Below are positions 7,002-14,084 of a stretch of 31,936 nt of DNA, piece after piece. A program made the position numbers and the translations under genes. Source of the DNA: Candidatus Competibacteraceae bacterium (lineage in GTDB: Bacteria > Pseudomonadota > Gammaproteobacteria > Competibacterales > Competibacteraceae). The notes below the pieces were generated by a model, which ran no database searches, had not been told where the DNA came from, and was given only the letters and a program-made list of their open reading frames with translations. The DNA lies in assembly GCA_016712625.1 (NCBI GenBank), contig JADJQQ010000022.1:1-31936 (forward strand), written 5' to 3'. Every line of letters begins with the position of its first letter. The first letter of the stretch is position 1.

Positions 7002-8426
7002 ATGAAGAACATCGAAATAAAGAACATCGGCCCCATTGCATCGGTCACGATCCCGGTCCCGGAAGCGGGCGGAGTGGTAGTACTTACCGGGCGCAACGGC
7101 AGTGGAAAGAGTCACGCCCTGGAAGCCGTCAACGCGGCAGTATCAGGCAAGGGCAAGCCGCCGCTCAAAGACCTCGCCAAGCAAGGCAGTGTCAGCGCGG
7201 CCGGCGTCATCTAACTGTGGGCCGAGCCGTGCGCCGGTCTGGCGAGCTGGAAGTAAGCACGCTGGAAGGGCGGCTCTCGGTCGCCGACCTCGTTGATCCA
7301 GGTATCGCCGATCCGATCCGGGCCGACGCGACACGCATCAAGGCGTTGGTCGGACTATCTGGCGCGACGATTGACCCAGGAGACCTGCATGGGTTTCCTG
7401 AAAACCTGCTAGATGGTATCGATCTCGATGAGCCAGTGGCGGCCATGGCGGAACTCAGAAAGCGCCTGAACATCGGGGCATCCGAATATGAAAAGCTGGC
7501 CGCGAAAGATGAAGCGGCGGCCAAGGCGTTGCTTGAATCACTGGAAGAGCTTGACGGGGCGGCCATAGACCCTGACAAGGCGCAAGAGCGAGTCACGCAA
7601 GCGTTGCGAGCTATTGACCGACTTGAAGGCCAAATCAAGCTGGCGGTCGATGCGTCGGCAAGAAACAAGGCGGCTCGGGATCGGCTGGCGCTGATTCCGG
7701 TCGTTGGTGTTGATGCAGCACAACGCGACGCGGCCCGGCTTGAGGATGTCACGGCCGAGAAAAAGGCGCTCGCGCTGAAATTGAAAGCCGATTACGAGGC
7801 GGCGCTTGCTGATTACAAAACTAGCGTCGTTGATAGAGACGCTGCTATCGCCAATGCTGAAGACGCGCAAGCACAAGCGAAATTGCGCGCCGAACTCGAA
7901 CGGCAGATTTCAGAATCGGAAATCGCAAAGCCATCCTACGAAGAAATTGAGGCCGCAAACTCCAGAACTGGCGGCAGCGAAAGCCGAACAGACCAAGGCT
8001 GCGCAACAGCAAGCGATGAATCAGCAGCGGATCAAGTCAGATGAGCTTTTCAGTTCGTCCCAAGAACACGCGCAAGAAGCCATCGAACTGCGGCGCAAGG
8101 CGAAACAAACTGATGAAGTGCTATCAGAAATCGTCTCGACGTTGGCCGGTTGTCCGTTAACCGTCATTGAAGGCCGGTTGTCTACGCAAACCAAGCGCGG
8201 CCCCACTTTCTACGCCGATCTATCGATGGGTGAGCGGTGGCGGATCGCCCTGGAAATCGCCATCGCGGCGGTCGGAGAAGGTGGATTGCTGGTGATTCCG
8301 CAAGAGGCATGGGAGGGTCTTGACCCTCTTAATCGAGAGGCGATTGCGCAACAGGCGAAAGCGGCCATCGTGGTGATTCTTACCGCAGAATGCAGTGACG
8401 GTGAGTTGACCGCCGAACCCGCTTAA
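7002..8426 (+). pseudogene. SMC/RecF-like ATPase split by two compensating frameshifts
   Basis: The first frame (7002-7214) holds the N-terminus with Walker A GRNGSGKS (residues 30-37) and ends at a TAA. The protein resumes one frame over (about 7215-7965) with GRAVRRSGELEVSTLEGRLS and a long coiled coil. It then returns to the first frame near 7965 for the C-terminus, with the signature-like LSMGERWRIALEIAIAAV and the Walker B-like region LLVIPQEAWEGLDP. One missing base near 7210 and one extra base near 7964 would restore a 474-residue protein. The layout of head, coiled coil and head matches SbcC/RecF-like phage ATPases acting on DNA ends. The Walker B segment lacks the usual acidic pair. 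Whether it is a true pseudogene or shows sequence errors is open. Confidence 0.7.
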
Positions 8427-8433
8427 TACAACT

Positions 8434-8451
8434 CCCCGGCTTCGGCCGGGG
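8434..8451 (+). other. TTCG-loop hairpin touching a ribosome binding site
   Basis: CCCCGGC, TTCG, GCCGGGG: a perfect 7-bp stem with a very stable tetraloop, followed at once by AAGGAG of the gene at 8465. No T-run follows, so it is not a normal terminator. It could stabilise the mRNA end or limit initiation. Confidence 0.6.
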
Positions 8452-8464
8452 AAGGAGAAACAAC

Positions 8465-8692
8465 ATGTGGTCAATCGTAAAGCATAAGAACGCCGGACAG
8501 CCCATCCCGCTGTTTAACAGCCCATGCGAGAGTATGGCGAAAGGCCGGTTTGCTCGGTCGTGCGAACTACTCAAGAAAGGCGAAACGCTGGAACTGTGGC
8601 ATGACGGCGTGCTAGTCACCTATGCCCAGGCGCACCGAGTCGGCCCGGTGCCGGTTGAAGAACCCGTTGTGGTTGAAGTAGTGATGCCATGA
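8465..8692 (+). CDS. hypothetical phage protein
   Basis: 75 residues with an AAGGAG ribosome binding site directly behind the TTCG hairpin. The sequence reads WSIVKHKNAGQPIPLFNSPC at the start and GETLELWHDGVLVTYAQAHR in the middle, a small beta-rich protein, with an acidic valine-rich tail. The stop overlaps the next ATG by ATGA. No family is recognised. Confidence 0.55.
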   Translation: MWSIVKHKNAGQPIPLFNSPCESMAKGRFARSCELLKKGETLELWHDGVLVTYAQAHRVGPVPVEEPVVVEVVMP

Positions 8693-8868
8693 AATACAGA
8701 TACTACATTACTGATTTAATTGAAGGCGTTGTTGTCGGGACCAATAGCCGCGCAATTGCTGATCATTTCGCGGCAAGCGATGACTATTTTGTCGTTGACG
8801 CACAAAATGGATTGTGGCTGCAATCCGATGAAGAATTTGAAATAAACGAAGCTGAAAATTGGGAATAA
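8689..8868 (+). CDS. small acidic hypothetical protein
   Basis: 59 residues. The ATG at 8689 overlaps the preceding TGA. The protein starts MKYRYYITDLIEGVVVGTNS and is strongly acidic towards the end (DEEFEINEAENWE). Codon use and base composition are more AT-rich than in the genes before it. Small acidic proteins are common in phage early regions, some as inhibitors or DNA mimics, but nothing specific supports this here. Confidence 0.5.
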   Translation: MKYRYYITDLIEGVVVGTNSRAIADHFAASDDYFVVDAQNGLWLQSDEEFEINEAENWE

Positions 8869-8870
8869 TC

Positions 8871-9125
8871 ATGACTGCAAAAATCGTTTCGATCCGCACT
8901 CGATCCGGCGACGATTTGACGCCGCGCTTGAAATTCCAGTCCGCGCAACCCATCAGCCAGCGCAAAGCAATTCGAGCAACAATTTGGCCGGTAGTCCAAG
9001 CCCGCATGAGCGATGTTTCATTGAATACAGTCAGCAACAGCAACCGCGCCGCATGGGCGCGAGCGATTCTGCTGGTGGTTTCAGCGGCGGCGCTATCTTG
9101 TGCGATTATTGGGTGGTCGCTTTGA
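8871..9125 (+). CDS. small protein with C-terminal membrane helix
   Basis: 84 residues from ATG 8871; an in-frame ATG at 8859 lies inside the preceding gene and adds only four residues. The N-terminal 60 residues are basic and polar. The C-terminus, AAWARAILLVVSAAALSCAI followed by IGWSL, forms one transmembrane segment. The stop overlaps a TTG start of the next gene. It resembles the protein at 4489 in architecture (cytosolic part plus tail anchor) but not in sequence. Function unknown. Confidence 0.5.
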   Translation: MTAKIVSIRTRSGDDLTPRLKFQSAQPISQRKAIRATIWPVVQARMSDVSLNTVSNSNRAAWARAILLVVSAAALSCAIIGWSL

Positions 9126-9310
9126 AAGCATTCAAATTCAGTCCAGGTGATCGCGTTCGGAAAATCGGTGGAAGCTATCAAGGGACCGGAGTAATTAAGG
9201 CCGCATTCCGTGCCGATGATGGCACCGCGCGCTATGTATTCCGCTTCGATAATCCTCCTGGGTTGCTGCATATATTTAATGATGGGCAACTAGAAAAACT
9301 GGATGCATGA
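9122..9310 (+). CDS. SH3-fold protein resembling the DfrB/R67 family
   Basis: 62 residues, most likely from the TTG at 9122-9124 that overlaps the previous TGA. The pattern GDRVRKIGGSYQGTGVI near the start and PPGLLHIFNDGQLEKLD at the end follows type II dihydrofolate reductases (DfrB, R67-like), where the matching parts are GDRVRKKSGAAWQG and PGSVQIYPVAALE. In R67 the VQIY segment lines the active site. Here it reads LHIF, so reductase activity is doubtful. Related small SH3-like proteins are common in phages. Its stop region overlaps the next ATG at 9303. Similarity was judged by eye. Confidence 0.5.
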   Translation: MKAFKFSPGDRVRKIGGSYQGTGVIKAAFRADDGTARYVFRFDNPPGLLHIFNDGQLEKLDA

Positions 9311-9770
9311 AGTGAACATCAAAAGCCTGACTCCAAAACAACGGAAAACGCTAGATGGCCTCGCAAAATTAGGGCGTCCAGCGAAACGACTTGAGATTGC
9401 GCAATCTGGTGGAATTGACGGGACTCAAGCCGCTCATGCGCTTAGTAGGCTAGAAGCATACGGTTTTTGCGAAAACGATGACGAATATCAATGGACGATT
9501 ACCGATGCCGGGAAATCGATATTGCTAAGCCTAGAAATAGAAGATCGGGAAGCCAATAAGCAAGACGAGAGTAATTCTGATGAAGAACCTGCGCATAGTC
9601 TCGAAGACGAAATAAAGGCATTACGTGGAAAGATTCGATATGCGCCGGACTTCTCAACATCCGATGCGGCTTTCGTTTGCAAAGCGCTCAGCGAAGAACT
9701 AGCCGATATGCCGTCTATCGCAATGATGCTTGCGAAGATGGCTAGATATTGGGATGGGCTAAAGTCATGA
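9303..9770 (+). CDS. winged-helix DNA-binding protein
   Basis: 155 residues. The N-terminal 70 residues follow a winged-helix pattern: SLTPKQRKTLDGLAKLGRPA, then KRLEIAQSGGIDGTQAAHAL (recognition helix region), and YQWTITDAGKSILL for the wing. A charged linker comes next (residues 80-105), then a helical C-terminal part (DAAFVCKALSEELADMPSIA). It overlaps the preceding gene by 8 bases and the next small frame by ATGA. It is probably a transcription regulator or replication accessory protein of the early region. It may use a GTG four codons later. Confidence 0.6.
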   Translation: MHEVNIKSLTPKQRKTLDGLAKLGRPAKRLEIAQSGGIDGTQAAHALSRLEAYGFCENDDEYQWTITDAGKSILLSLEIEDREANKQDESNSDEEPAHSLEDEIKALRGKIRYAPDFSTSDAAFVCKALSEELADMPSIAMMLAKMARYWDGLKS

Positions 9771-9820
9771 TCGTGTACAGAGTGCAAGACAGTTCAGGAC
9801 GCGGGCCGTGGATGGAATGA
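9767..9820 (+). CDS. 17-residue open frame, probable remnant
   Basis: ATG overlaps the previous TGA and the frame ends by overlapping the next ATG, so it is coupled on both sides. It encodes MIVYRVQDSSGRGPWME. The YRVQD-x-x-GRGPW pattern matches the start of a longer phage protein type I have seen, so this may be the surviving N-terminus, now acting as a coupling leader. Too short for confidence. Confidence 0.35.
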   Translation: MIVYRVQDSSGRGPWME

Positions 9821-10092
9821 ACACTAAATACTACCAATGGATTAGCATTAAAGAGCAGATGCCGGCGCTAGATACGCCAGTGTGGCTATACGATGGAAAT
9901 AAAGTATTCATTGGAGGTCTGATTATCGTCAATGTCGGAGACGATCCATTTCATGCTTGGGCGTCTACATACATGATGAATGTGTATTTTGAGAAAGACG
10001 GAACCTGGAGCGCTGACTTCGAGTATGACGATGATTACTTACCAACCCACTGGATGCCATTGCCGACACCGCCTTCAAAAACTGGAGAATAA
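9817..10092 (+). CDS. DUF551-like phage protein
   Basis: 91 residues from ATG 9817 (an in-frame ATG at 9808 is possible). The frame begins with QWISIKEQMPALDTPVWLYD and ends with THWMPLPTPPSKTGE. These two ends, WISVKERLP-like and THWMPLPEPP-like, are the diagnostic parts of DUF551, a small family in phages and enterobacterial prophages. The function of the family is unknown. The middle (IVNVGDDPFHAWASTYMMNV) is unusual and AT-rich. It lies in the chain of small overlapping early genes. Confidence 0.65.
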   Translation: MNTKYYQWISIKEQMPALDTPVWLYDGNKVFIGGLIIVNVGDDPFHAWASTYMMNVYFEKDGTWSADFEYDDDYLPTHWMPLPTPPSKTGE

Positions 10093-10095
10093 ATC

Positions 10096-10254
10096 ATGGC
10101 TAAGAAATCACTAACCGGATTCGAATGCTACAAGGGCGGGCGTTATGTGATGGGCGAAATGACGCCGGTATGGGTAGCGGACCATGGGTGCTGCGGTGTA
10201 AAGCTGATCGCGCTGCGCGATGACGGAAAGATCGAGGTCGCTGAAGACGACTAG
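10096..10254 (+). CDS. small hypothetical protein
   Basis: 52 residues, ATG three bases after the DUF551-like stop, with GGAG 10 bases upstream. It reads MAKKSLTGFECYKGGRYVMG and GCCGVKLIALRDDGKIEVAE. It has three cysteines, two of them adjacent, so metal binding is conceivable but unproven. It is the last gene before a gap that holds a promoter. Confidence 0.5.
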   Translation: MAKKSLTGFECYKGGRYVMGEMTPVWVADHGCCGVKLIALRDDGKIEVAEDD

Positions 10255-10277
10255 GAAAAAATATTTTCGCTACCCCA

Positions 10278-10305
10278 TTGCATCGTAAGTATACCCGCGT
10301 ATAAT
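10278..10305 (+). promoter_or_regulatory. sigma70-type promoter
   Basis: TTGCAT at 10278-10283, 16 bases, then a perfect TATAAT at 10300-10305. It lies about 50 bases upstream of the gene at 10355 in a short AT-rich gap and reads rightward. It probably drives the 10355-11419 genes apart from the main early transcript. Confidence 0.65.
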
Positions 10306-10354
10306 AGTAGTCGAGGGTAAGGCATGGGGCCGGACCGGATGAAGGGGAACGAAG

Positions 10355-10657
10355 ATGAAAATTGAGATTTCAGAAAATGATTTGGGTAGCTGGGTTTTCG
10401 TTTACAACAACAACAAAAAGGCTCTGACTGGTAAGCGAGTAACACATGGAAGCTTTGAAGTATATGAGTTTTTCGGAGACGACGAAATTGAATGGTTTAA
10501 AACAGATATTGACGTTCCTTCTGATATGATAGATGGAAAATCGATTAGCGAAGCGGATATGGTTATTGAAAAGGCAATACGGGATAGTGAGTTTTCTTAT
10601 TTAGTATTCGGAGGAATCATTGATGATTCTGACAAAAATGAATACGATTTTTCGTGA
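10355..10657 (+). CDS. acidic hypothetical protein, AT-rich
   Basis: 100 residues, ATG preceded by GAAGGGGAACGAAG. The protein is very acidic: FGDDEIEWFKTDIDVPSDMI and GGIIDDSDKNEYDFS. It has no membrane segment. Base composition is clearly more AT-rich than the neighbours on the right, and it has its own promoter, as expected of a separately acquired accessory gene (moron). High acidity would suit a DNA-mimic or inhibitor, but no motif confirms it. The next gene overlaps its end (GTG at 10654). Confidence 0.6.
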   Translation: MKIEISENDLGSWVFVYNNNKKALTGKRVTHGSFEVYEFFGDDEIEWFKTDIDVPSDMIDGKSISEADMVIEKAIRDSEFSYLVFGGIIDDSDKNEYDFS

Positions 10658-10665
10658 ACTCAAAG

Positions 10666-11238
10666 ATGCCTAACTCCACCACCCCAGCATCCCGCGCGGC
10701 CCGCCTCACGGCGACGCGTCGGCAGGAGGCTAAGCGCAAGGAAGAGGGTTGGCGCAAGGTAACGGTCTGGTTGCCGCCCGATGCGGTTGCTAGGCTTGAT
10801 CGGCTTGCCGAGTGGCACGGCGGGATAGGAGCGGCGATTGAGGCCGCGCTGAAAGCCGGTGAGACGGTTGAAGGTGCCGGCTCGAACAGTCGGAACGGCT
10901 CGAAATCAAGTAACCACAAAGCCCCGGCTTCGGCCGGAGCGAATCTGCTCAGGTGCGGGACAGCCTTCAAGGCATCCGACACCAAAGCGAAGTTCGGAAC
11001 CGGCCGACAGCGAAGTACGAACGGCGGAAGGCGGCGAAGAATTGGGGAACACCATGAAATCACTATTTTTGATCGCCTTGGTTTGCGCGGCCCCCGGCTG
11101 GGGTCAAACGATGTACAAGTGCCCCGATCCTTCCGGGGTGACGAAGTACCAGCAAATGCCCTGCTCGCCAACGGGCGGCGGCGATGCCATCACGGTCAAG
11201 CCGATTGCCGGCAGCGGCGGCGGGTTACGTCCCAGTGA
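10666..11238 (+). CDS. ribbon-helix-helix protein, probably frameshifted after residue 70
   Basis: The start may be ATG 10666 or GTG 10654. Residues 20-65 form a ribbon-helix-helix DNA-binding domain: WRKVTVWLPPDAVARLDRLA, then a helix ending in GGIGAAIEAALKAG. Downstream the frame runs to 11238 with low-complexity R- and S-rich sequence and overlaps the next gene for 185 bases, which is atypical. In another frame, LEQSERLEIK followed by TAA (10911-10913) looks like the natural end, just before a hairpin. A one-base loss near 10880 would explain this. It is probably a small repressor of about 80 residues. Confidence 0.5.
   Translation: MPNSTTPASRAARLTATRRQEAKRKEEGWRKVTVWLPPDAVARLDRLAEWHGGIGAAIEAALKAGETVEGAGSNSRNGSKSSNHKAPASAGANLLRCGTAFKASDTKAKFGTGRQRSTNGGRRRRIGEHHEITIFDRLGLRGPRLGSNDVQVPRSFRGDEVPANALLANGRRRCHHGQADCRQRRRVTSQ
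10921..10940 (+). other. TTCG-loop hairpin
   Basis: GCCCCGGC, TTCG, GCCGGAGC: an 8-bp stem with one mismatch and the same tetraloop as at 8434. It lies directly after the probable true end of the ribbon-helix-helix gene, as an intergenic structure would. Confidence 0.5.
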
Positions 11239-11419
11239 AGCGGCGGCACTCAAGAATCTCAGCGAGGGCAACGCGGCGATTGCGCAAGCACGCGCTGAAA
11301 AGCAAGCGCGAATCATCGCCGAAGACCGGCGGCAAGAGGCACTAAACGTAGAAAGGGAAAAAGCGGAAGCGATGCGCGAACAAGCGGCGGCAATTCGGGC
11401 GCTTGGCTATCGGTATTAA
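11054..11419 (+). CDS. secreted DUF4124-like protein
   Basis: 121 residues; ATG 11054 is followed by a clear signal peptide: MKSLFLIALVCAAPGWGQ, cleavage probable after GWG or GQT. The next segment, MYKCPDPSGVTKYQQMPC, is the DUF4124 motif (Y-K-C-x-D-x-x-G-x-x-x-Y-x-x-x-P-C), found in many proteobacterial periplasmic proteins. A helical, charged C-terminus follows (residues 75-121, with AEKQARIIAEDRRQEALNVE). A periplasmic protein at the end of an early phage operon would suit an envelope function or a late-arriving accessory gene. Its end faces the virion operon at a convergent junction. Confidence 0.65.
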   Translation: MKSLFLIALVCAAPGWGQTMYKCPDPSGVTKYQQMPCSPTGGGDAITVKPIAGSGGGLRPSEAAALKNLSEGNAAIAQARAEKQARIIAEDRRQEALNVEREKAEAMREQAAAIRALGYRY

Positions 11420-11426
11420 GGCAGGC

Positions 11427-11443
11427 GTCAAGAGATACTTGAC
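11427..11443. repeat. inverted repeat at the convergent junction
   Basis: GTCAAG, 5-base loop AGATA, CTTGAC. It lies eight bases after the rightward stop at 11419 and overlaps the leftward stop at 11428-11430. It may be a weak two-way transcription end; no T-run is present. Confidence 0.4.
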
Positions 11444-11604
11444 CCCTGAATCCGTCGCCGCGCGTGCCACTGATCCAACCTTTTCGCCCGCCGCGCACAC
11501 CCGCAATCCACGCCAAGCCGTCGGGTCACCGCCGTGACCACCCGTTCCACGCCCGTCGACCGCAGCGCGCGGGTGACCTTCTGCCCGAGCAGCTCACGCG
11601 CCAT
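11428..11604 (-). CDS. small basic protein, last gene of the virion operon
   Basis: 58 residues, starting at an ATG (11602-11604) that overlaps the TAA of the preceding gene as TAATG. It reads MARELLGQKVTRALRSTGVE, then GVDCGCARRAKRLDQW. The cysteine pair C-G-C followed by basic residues and W resembles short phage proteins of the type CGC(x)xRxxxLNxW found near tail genes. The role is unknown. It ends at the convergent junction. Confidence 0.55.
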   Translation of the reverse strand: MARELLGQKVTRALRSTGVERVVTAVTRRLGVDCGCARRAKRLDQWHARRRIQGSSIS

Positions 11605-12401
11605 TACGGCGTCGCAAGGTCAACGGAAAGCTCGCTCGCATCAAGCTCTTCGTTTGTGTACGAGACATCGATTTTGTTGATGGGGTATGTGGTTCCGAAG
11701 ATCAGCGTCTGACCGGCCTGCATTGGCATGGAAACGAACGAGGATGGCGAGTCATCACCCAAGTCGATGTAGATATTTAGAATGTCGATGTCGTGATTGC
11801 TGGAGACCCGCACGTATCCCGGCAAGCAGGTTTCGCCGGTGACCTGGAATTTGACCAGCGCATAGGTTTCTCCGGCATTGACAAGAATCGGATCGGCCCA
11901 AGTGAGCCAGCCGCTTTTGTAGTCTACCGTCGCGAGCGAAGAGAGCGCCGTCCAGTTCAGCGCACACGACCCGCCGCCGGATGCGGCGGATAGCGTCAAC
12001 GTGATAGGGCCATGTGTGGCTCCATCAATCGTGGCCGACACGGTCAACGTGCCCGCAATCGTTTCTGGATCAGCAGCGACAACCAGCGCTTGTCCGTCTG
12101 GCGTCACGACGGGCGGCCCCGATTCGCCGGCTTCGCTGTCTTCCCAGATTGCGGACCACACAACCTCAGCGTCACAAGTTTCGCCGACGATCTTTGCCAC
12201 CGCCAGTGCGGCGTTGTCGGCGTCGATCACGGCCGTTTGCTCAGTGGTCGCATACTCACCGGCGGCAAACCAATACAGCCCAGTGATAGCCGGTTCGCAG
12301 ACTGTTTGTTCGCATTCGACTGGCGTTGCGGCGGCGGGGGCCATCGGTACGGTCATGCCGATTTCACGGCCGGGCACCTGGACCACTTTGCGCTTGATCA
12401 C
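11604..12401 (-). CDS. tail-associated hypothetical protein
   Basis: 265 residues; the start ATG overlaps the previous stop by four bases. The protein is beta-rich with many G, T and S residues and five spaced cysteines (for example VECEQTVCEP, GGGSCALNW, TGETCLPGY). The middle (IAGTLTVSATIDGATHGPIT) resembles an Ig-like or carbohydrate-binding strand pattern. Its position after the hub-like protein at the far end of the tail module suits a tip or fibre component that touches the host surface. No specific family is recognised. Confidence 0.55.
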   Translation of the reverse strand: MIKRKVVQVPGREIGMTVPMAPAAATPVECEQTVCEPAITGLYWFAAGEYATTEQTAVIDADNAALAVAKIVGETCDAEVVWSAIWEDSEAGESGPPVVTPDGQALVVAADPETIAGTLTVSATIDGATHGPITLTLSAASGGGSCALNWTALSSLATVDYKSGWLTWADPILVNAGETYALVKFQVTGETCLPGYVRVSSNHDIDILNIYIDLGDDSPSSFVSMPMQAGQTLIFGTTYPINKIDVSYTNEELDASELSVDLATP

Positions 12402-13639
12402 AACAGCTCGATCTCGGTGATGACCGCCGCGCGGCCGTCCGCTTCGATGCGCAGCACATGCCGGCCCGGCGTCGCCTGGAAGCGCACCTTGGCCTCGGCG
12501 TCGGCGGTGATCGGCCCCTTATCGTCAATCCAGACCTTGGCGCCGGGTAGCGGCTGGCCGGTTTCGTCGGTGATCGTGATCGTGGCGACATCGCCACCGG
12601 CGGAAATCGTGTACTCGGTACGGATCGGGTCGAACGCGCCAGACTGCCGGACCAGGGTCACGGCTGGCGTAAGCCCAGCGGGCGCTTGCGCGGTGATCGA
12701 TACCTCGCCGCGACCGTAACCCGGATCGATGTCCATGACCACGGCTTCACCGGATACCGGCAAGCGCGGATGACTTAGCTTGATCCAGCCTCCGGGTTGC
12801 AGATCGCGGAACTGAACGCCCGTTTTAAATTGAAACGACCACAACGGCCGCGCCCGCCATTTCAACCAGGCGGTGGCGGTGGCGACCGCTTGGCGCGCAG
12901 TCTTGACCCAGGGCATGGCCAATTCGGCTTCTCGAACGCCATGCCGGGCGCTGGCGGTGGTCGCTTCCAGCACCACGCTTTGCTGTGCTTTGCCGGCTGC
13001 ATAGTCCCAGTCAAACGGCACGGTCAGGCGCGTGGTCAAGTTGGACAGATCGCACTCCGCAGACCACGACGACAAGTCCAGCGGCCCGAAGTCCGCCCAC
13101 AGCGGCCCGGAACTGGGCGGCGGGAACGGCACGGCAAACCCGGACAGCCCCGCCGACCACACCGCGCCGACCTGATGCAACACGAACACCAGCGCGGCCC
13201 GGACAGTCATCCGCGAATTTATCGCGCCGCCCAGCTCCAGCCCTTCGTTCACGCACCAGGCGCGGAAATCTTGCAGGTCGGAACGTTGGTACAGGTCGTT
13301 GATGATGTCGGCCGGGTTGCCGGACAATCCGCGAACCGTTGCCGACACGACGGCGGAGGTATCCGGCGCTTCCGGCAACTCCAGAAAAGCCACGGCATGG
13401 CCGGTCAGGTCCGCGCCGTTCTTCCAGCGCCAGCCGTCCATCGTTGCCCCATCCACCGTCACCGCGTCAACGCCGTGCAGCGCGTGGTCCGCCAGCACCA
13501 GCGTCGTTCCAGTTTCCGAGTAGCGGATCGGCGCGACGGCGGCGCGGCCGTAAACGCGCGGGATGATGGTGATGGAATCGTAACCTGGCCACGCGGAGGT
13601 ATCGCGCAGCGCAATCGAGTCAGAGAGGGGGCGAGCCAT
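12398..13639 (-). CDS. tail hub-like protein
   Basis: 413 residues from ATG 13637-13639; a longer frame starts at 13711 but lies in the upstream gene, and the TGATG overlap supports the shorter start. The N-terminal region with PRVYGRAAVAPIRYSETGTT, LADHALHGVDAVTVDG and GHAVAFLELPEAPDTS follows the layout of siphovirus hub proteins. The central part has beta-rich sequence with GVQFRDLQPGGWIKLSHPRL. The last 75 residues, VATITITDETGQPLPGAKVW onward, are an Ig-like or carboxypeptidase-regulatory-like domain. Hub proteins form the baseplate ring below the tube. The assignment rests on motif layout and position. Confidence 0.6.
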   Translation of the reverse strand: MARPLSDSIALRDTSAWPGYDSITIIPRVYGRAAVAPIRYSETGTTLVLADHALHGVDAVTVDGATMDGWRWKNGADLTGHAVAFLELPEAPDTSAVVSATVRGLSGNPADIINDLYQRSDLQDFRAWCVNEGLELGGAINSRMTVRAALVFVLHQVGAVWSAGLSGFAVPFPPPSSGPLWADFGPLDLSSWSAECDLSNLTTRLTVPFDWDYAAGKAQQSVVLEATTASARHGVREAELAMPWVKTARQAVATATAWLKWRARPLWSFQFKTGVQFRDLQPGGWIKLSHPRLPVSGEAVVMDIDPGYGRGEVSITAQAPAGLTPAVTLVRQSGAFDPIRTEYTISAGGDVATITITDETGQPLPGAKVWIDDKGPITADAEAKVRFQATPGRHVLRIEADGRAAVITEIELL

Positions 13640-13818
13640 CAATACCAACGCCGCTTCGGCGGTCTTCCAGACCCGGTCTTGTTCTTGATGGCGCGGTCGA
13701 TCCGCTGCCATTCTTCATCATCTTTTTTGATGACACTCCAGGCCAGCATCAACCTTAATTTCCAAACTGGCTCAATGTCGTAATCCCGCTCGCTGACCGC
13801 ATCTTGTTGGTCTTCCAC
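13639..13818 (-). CDS. small charged protein in the tail module
   Basis: 59 residues from a GTG at 13816-13818, two bases after the preceding TGA; its own TGA overlaps the hub ATG (TGATG). It reads EDQQDAVSERDYDIEPVWKL, a helix RLMLAWSVIKKDDEEWQRID, and a basic tail GSGRPPKRRWY. Tight coupling on both sides supports expression. No family is recognised. No ATG start is available in this frame near the right place. Confidence 0.5.
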   Translation of the reverse strand: MEDQQDAVSERDYDIEPVWKLRLMLAWSVIKKDDEEWQRIDRAIKNKTGSGRPPKRRWY

Positions 13819-13820
13819 CG

Positions 13821-14084
13821 TCAGCCCTCCACCCTCAGTTCCACCGTTTCAGCCGTTACCCGCGCCCCATACAGCACGCCAGCCATAATCTCATCACCGT
13901 CCACCTCGACGGTGCAATCCAGGCCCAGGGGCGGGCTGGATAACCATTCCGGGAAAAATGCGGTCTGGGGGCATGTCGCCGTGAGATTGGCGACCTCGCC
14001 GGACAAGGGCCGGTGATAACCAGAGAGCGCGTCAGCCGCGATGTCGAGCGGGTGATCGCCGGAGAACCGAATCAGGATGTTCAA
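13821..14084 (-). CDS. small tail-module protein
   Basis: 87 residues; the start overlaps the previous stop by ATGA. The sequence begins MNILIRFSGDHPLDIAADAL and ends DGDEIMAGVLYGARVTAETV followed by ELRVEG, all beta-rich. It lies between a very large tail protein and the hub. Small proteins at this place in other siphovirus-like phages often serve as hub accessory parts, but there is no specific match. Confidence 0.5.
   Translation of the reverse strand: MNILIRFSGDHPLDIAADALSGYHRPLSGEVANLTATCPQTAFFPEWLSSPPLGLDCTVEVDGDEIMAGVLYGARVTAETVELRVEG

Noticed and set aside
6911..8044. Single 377-codon gene starting in the RecT-like gene
   Set aside because: Its first 100 codons overlap the RecT-like gene and the ATPase N-terminus out of frame; only the part after about 7215 is real coding sequence.
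12797..13783. 328-codon rightward frame in the hub region
   Set aside because: R- and G-rich shadow of the hub gene with no recognisable domain.
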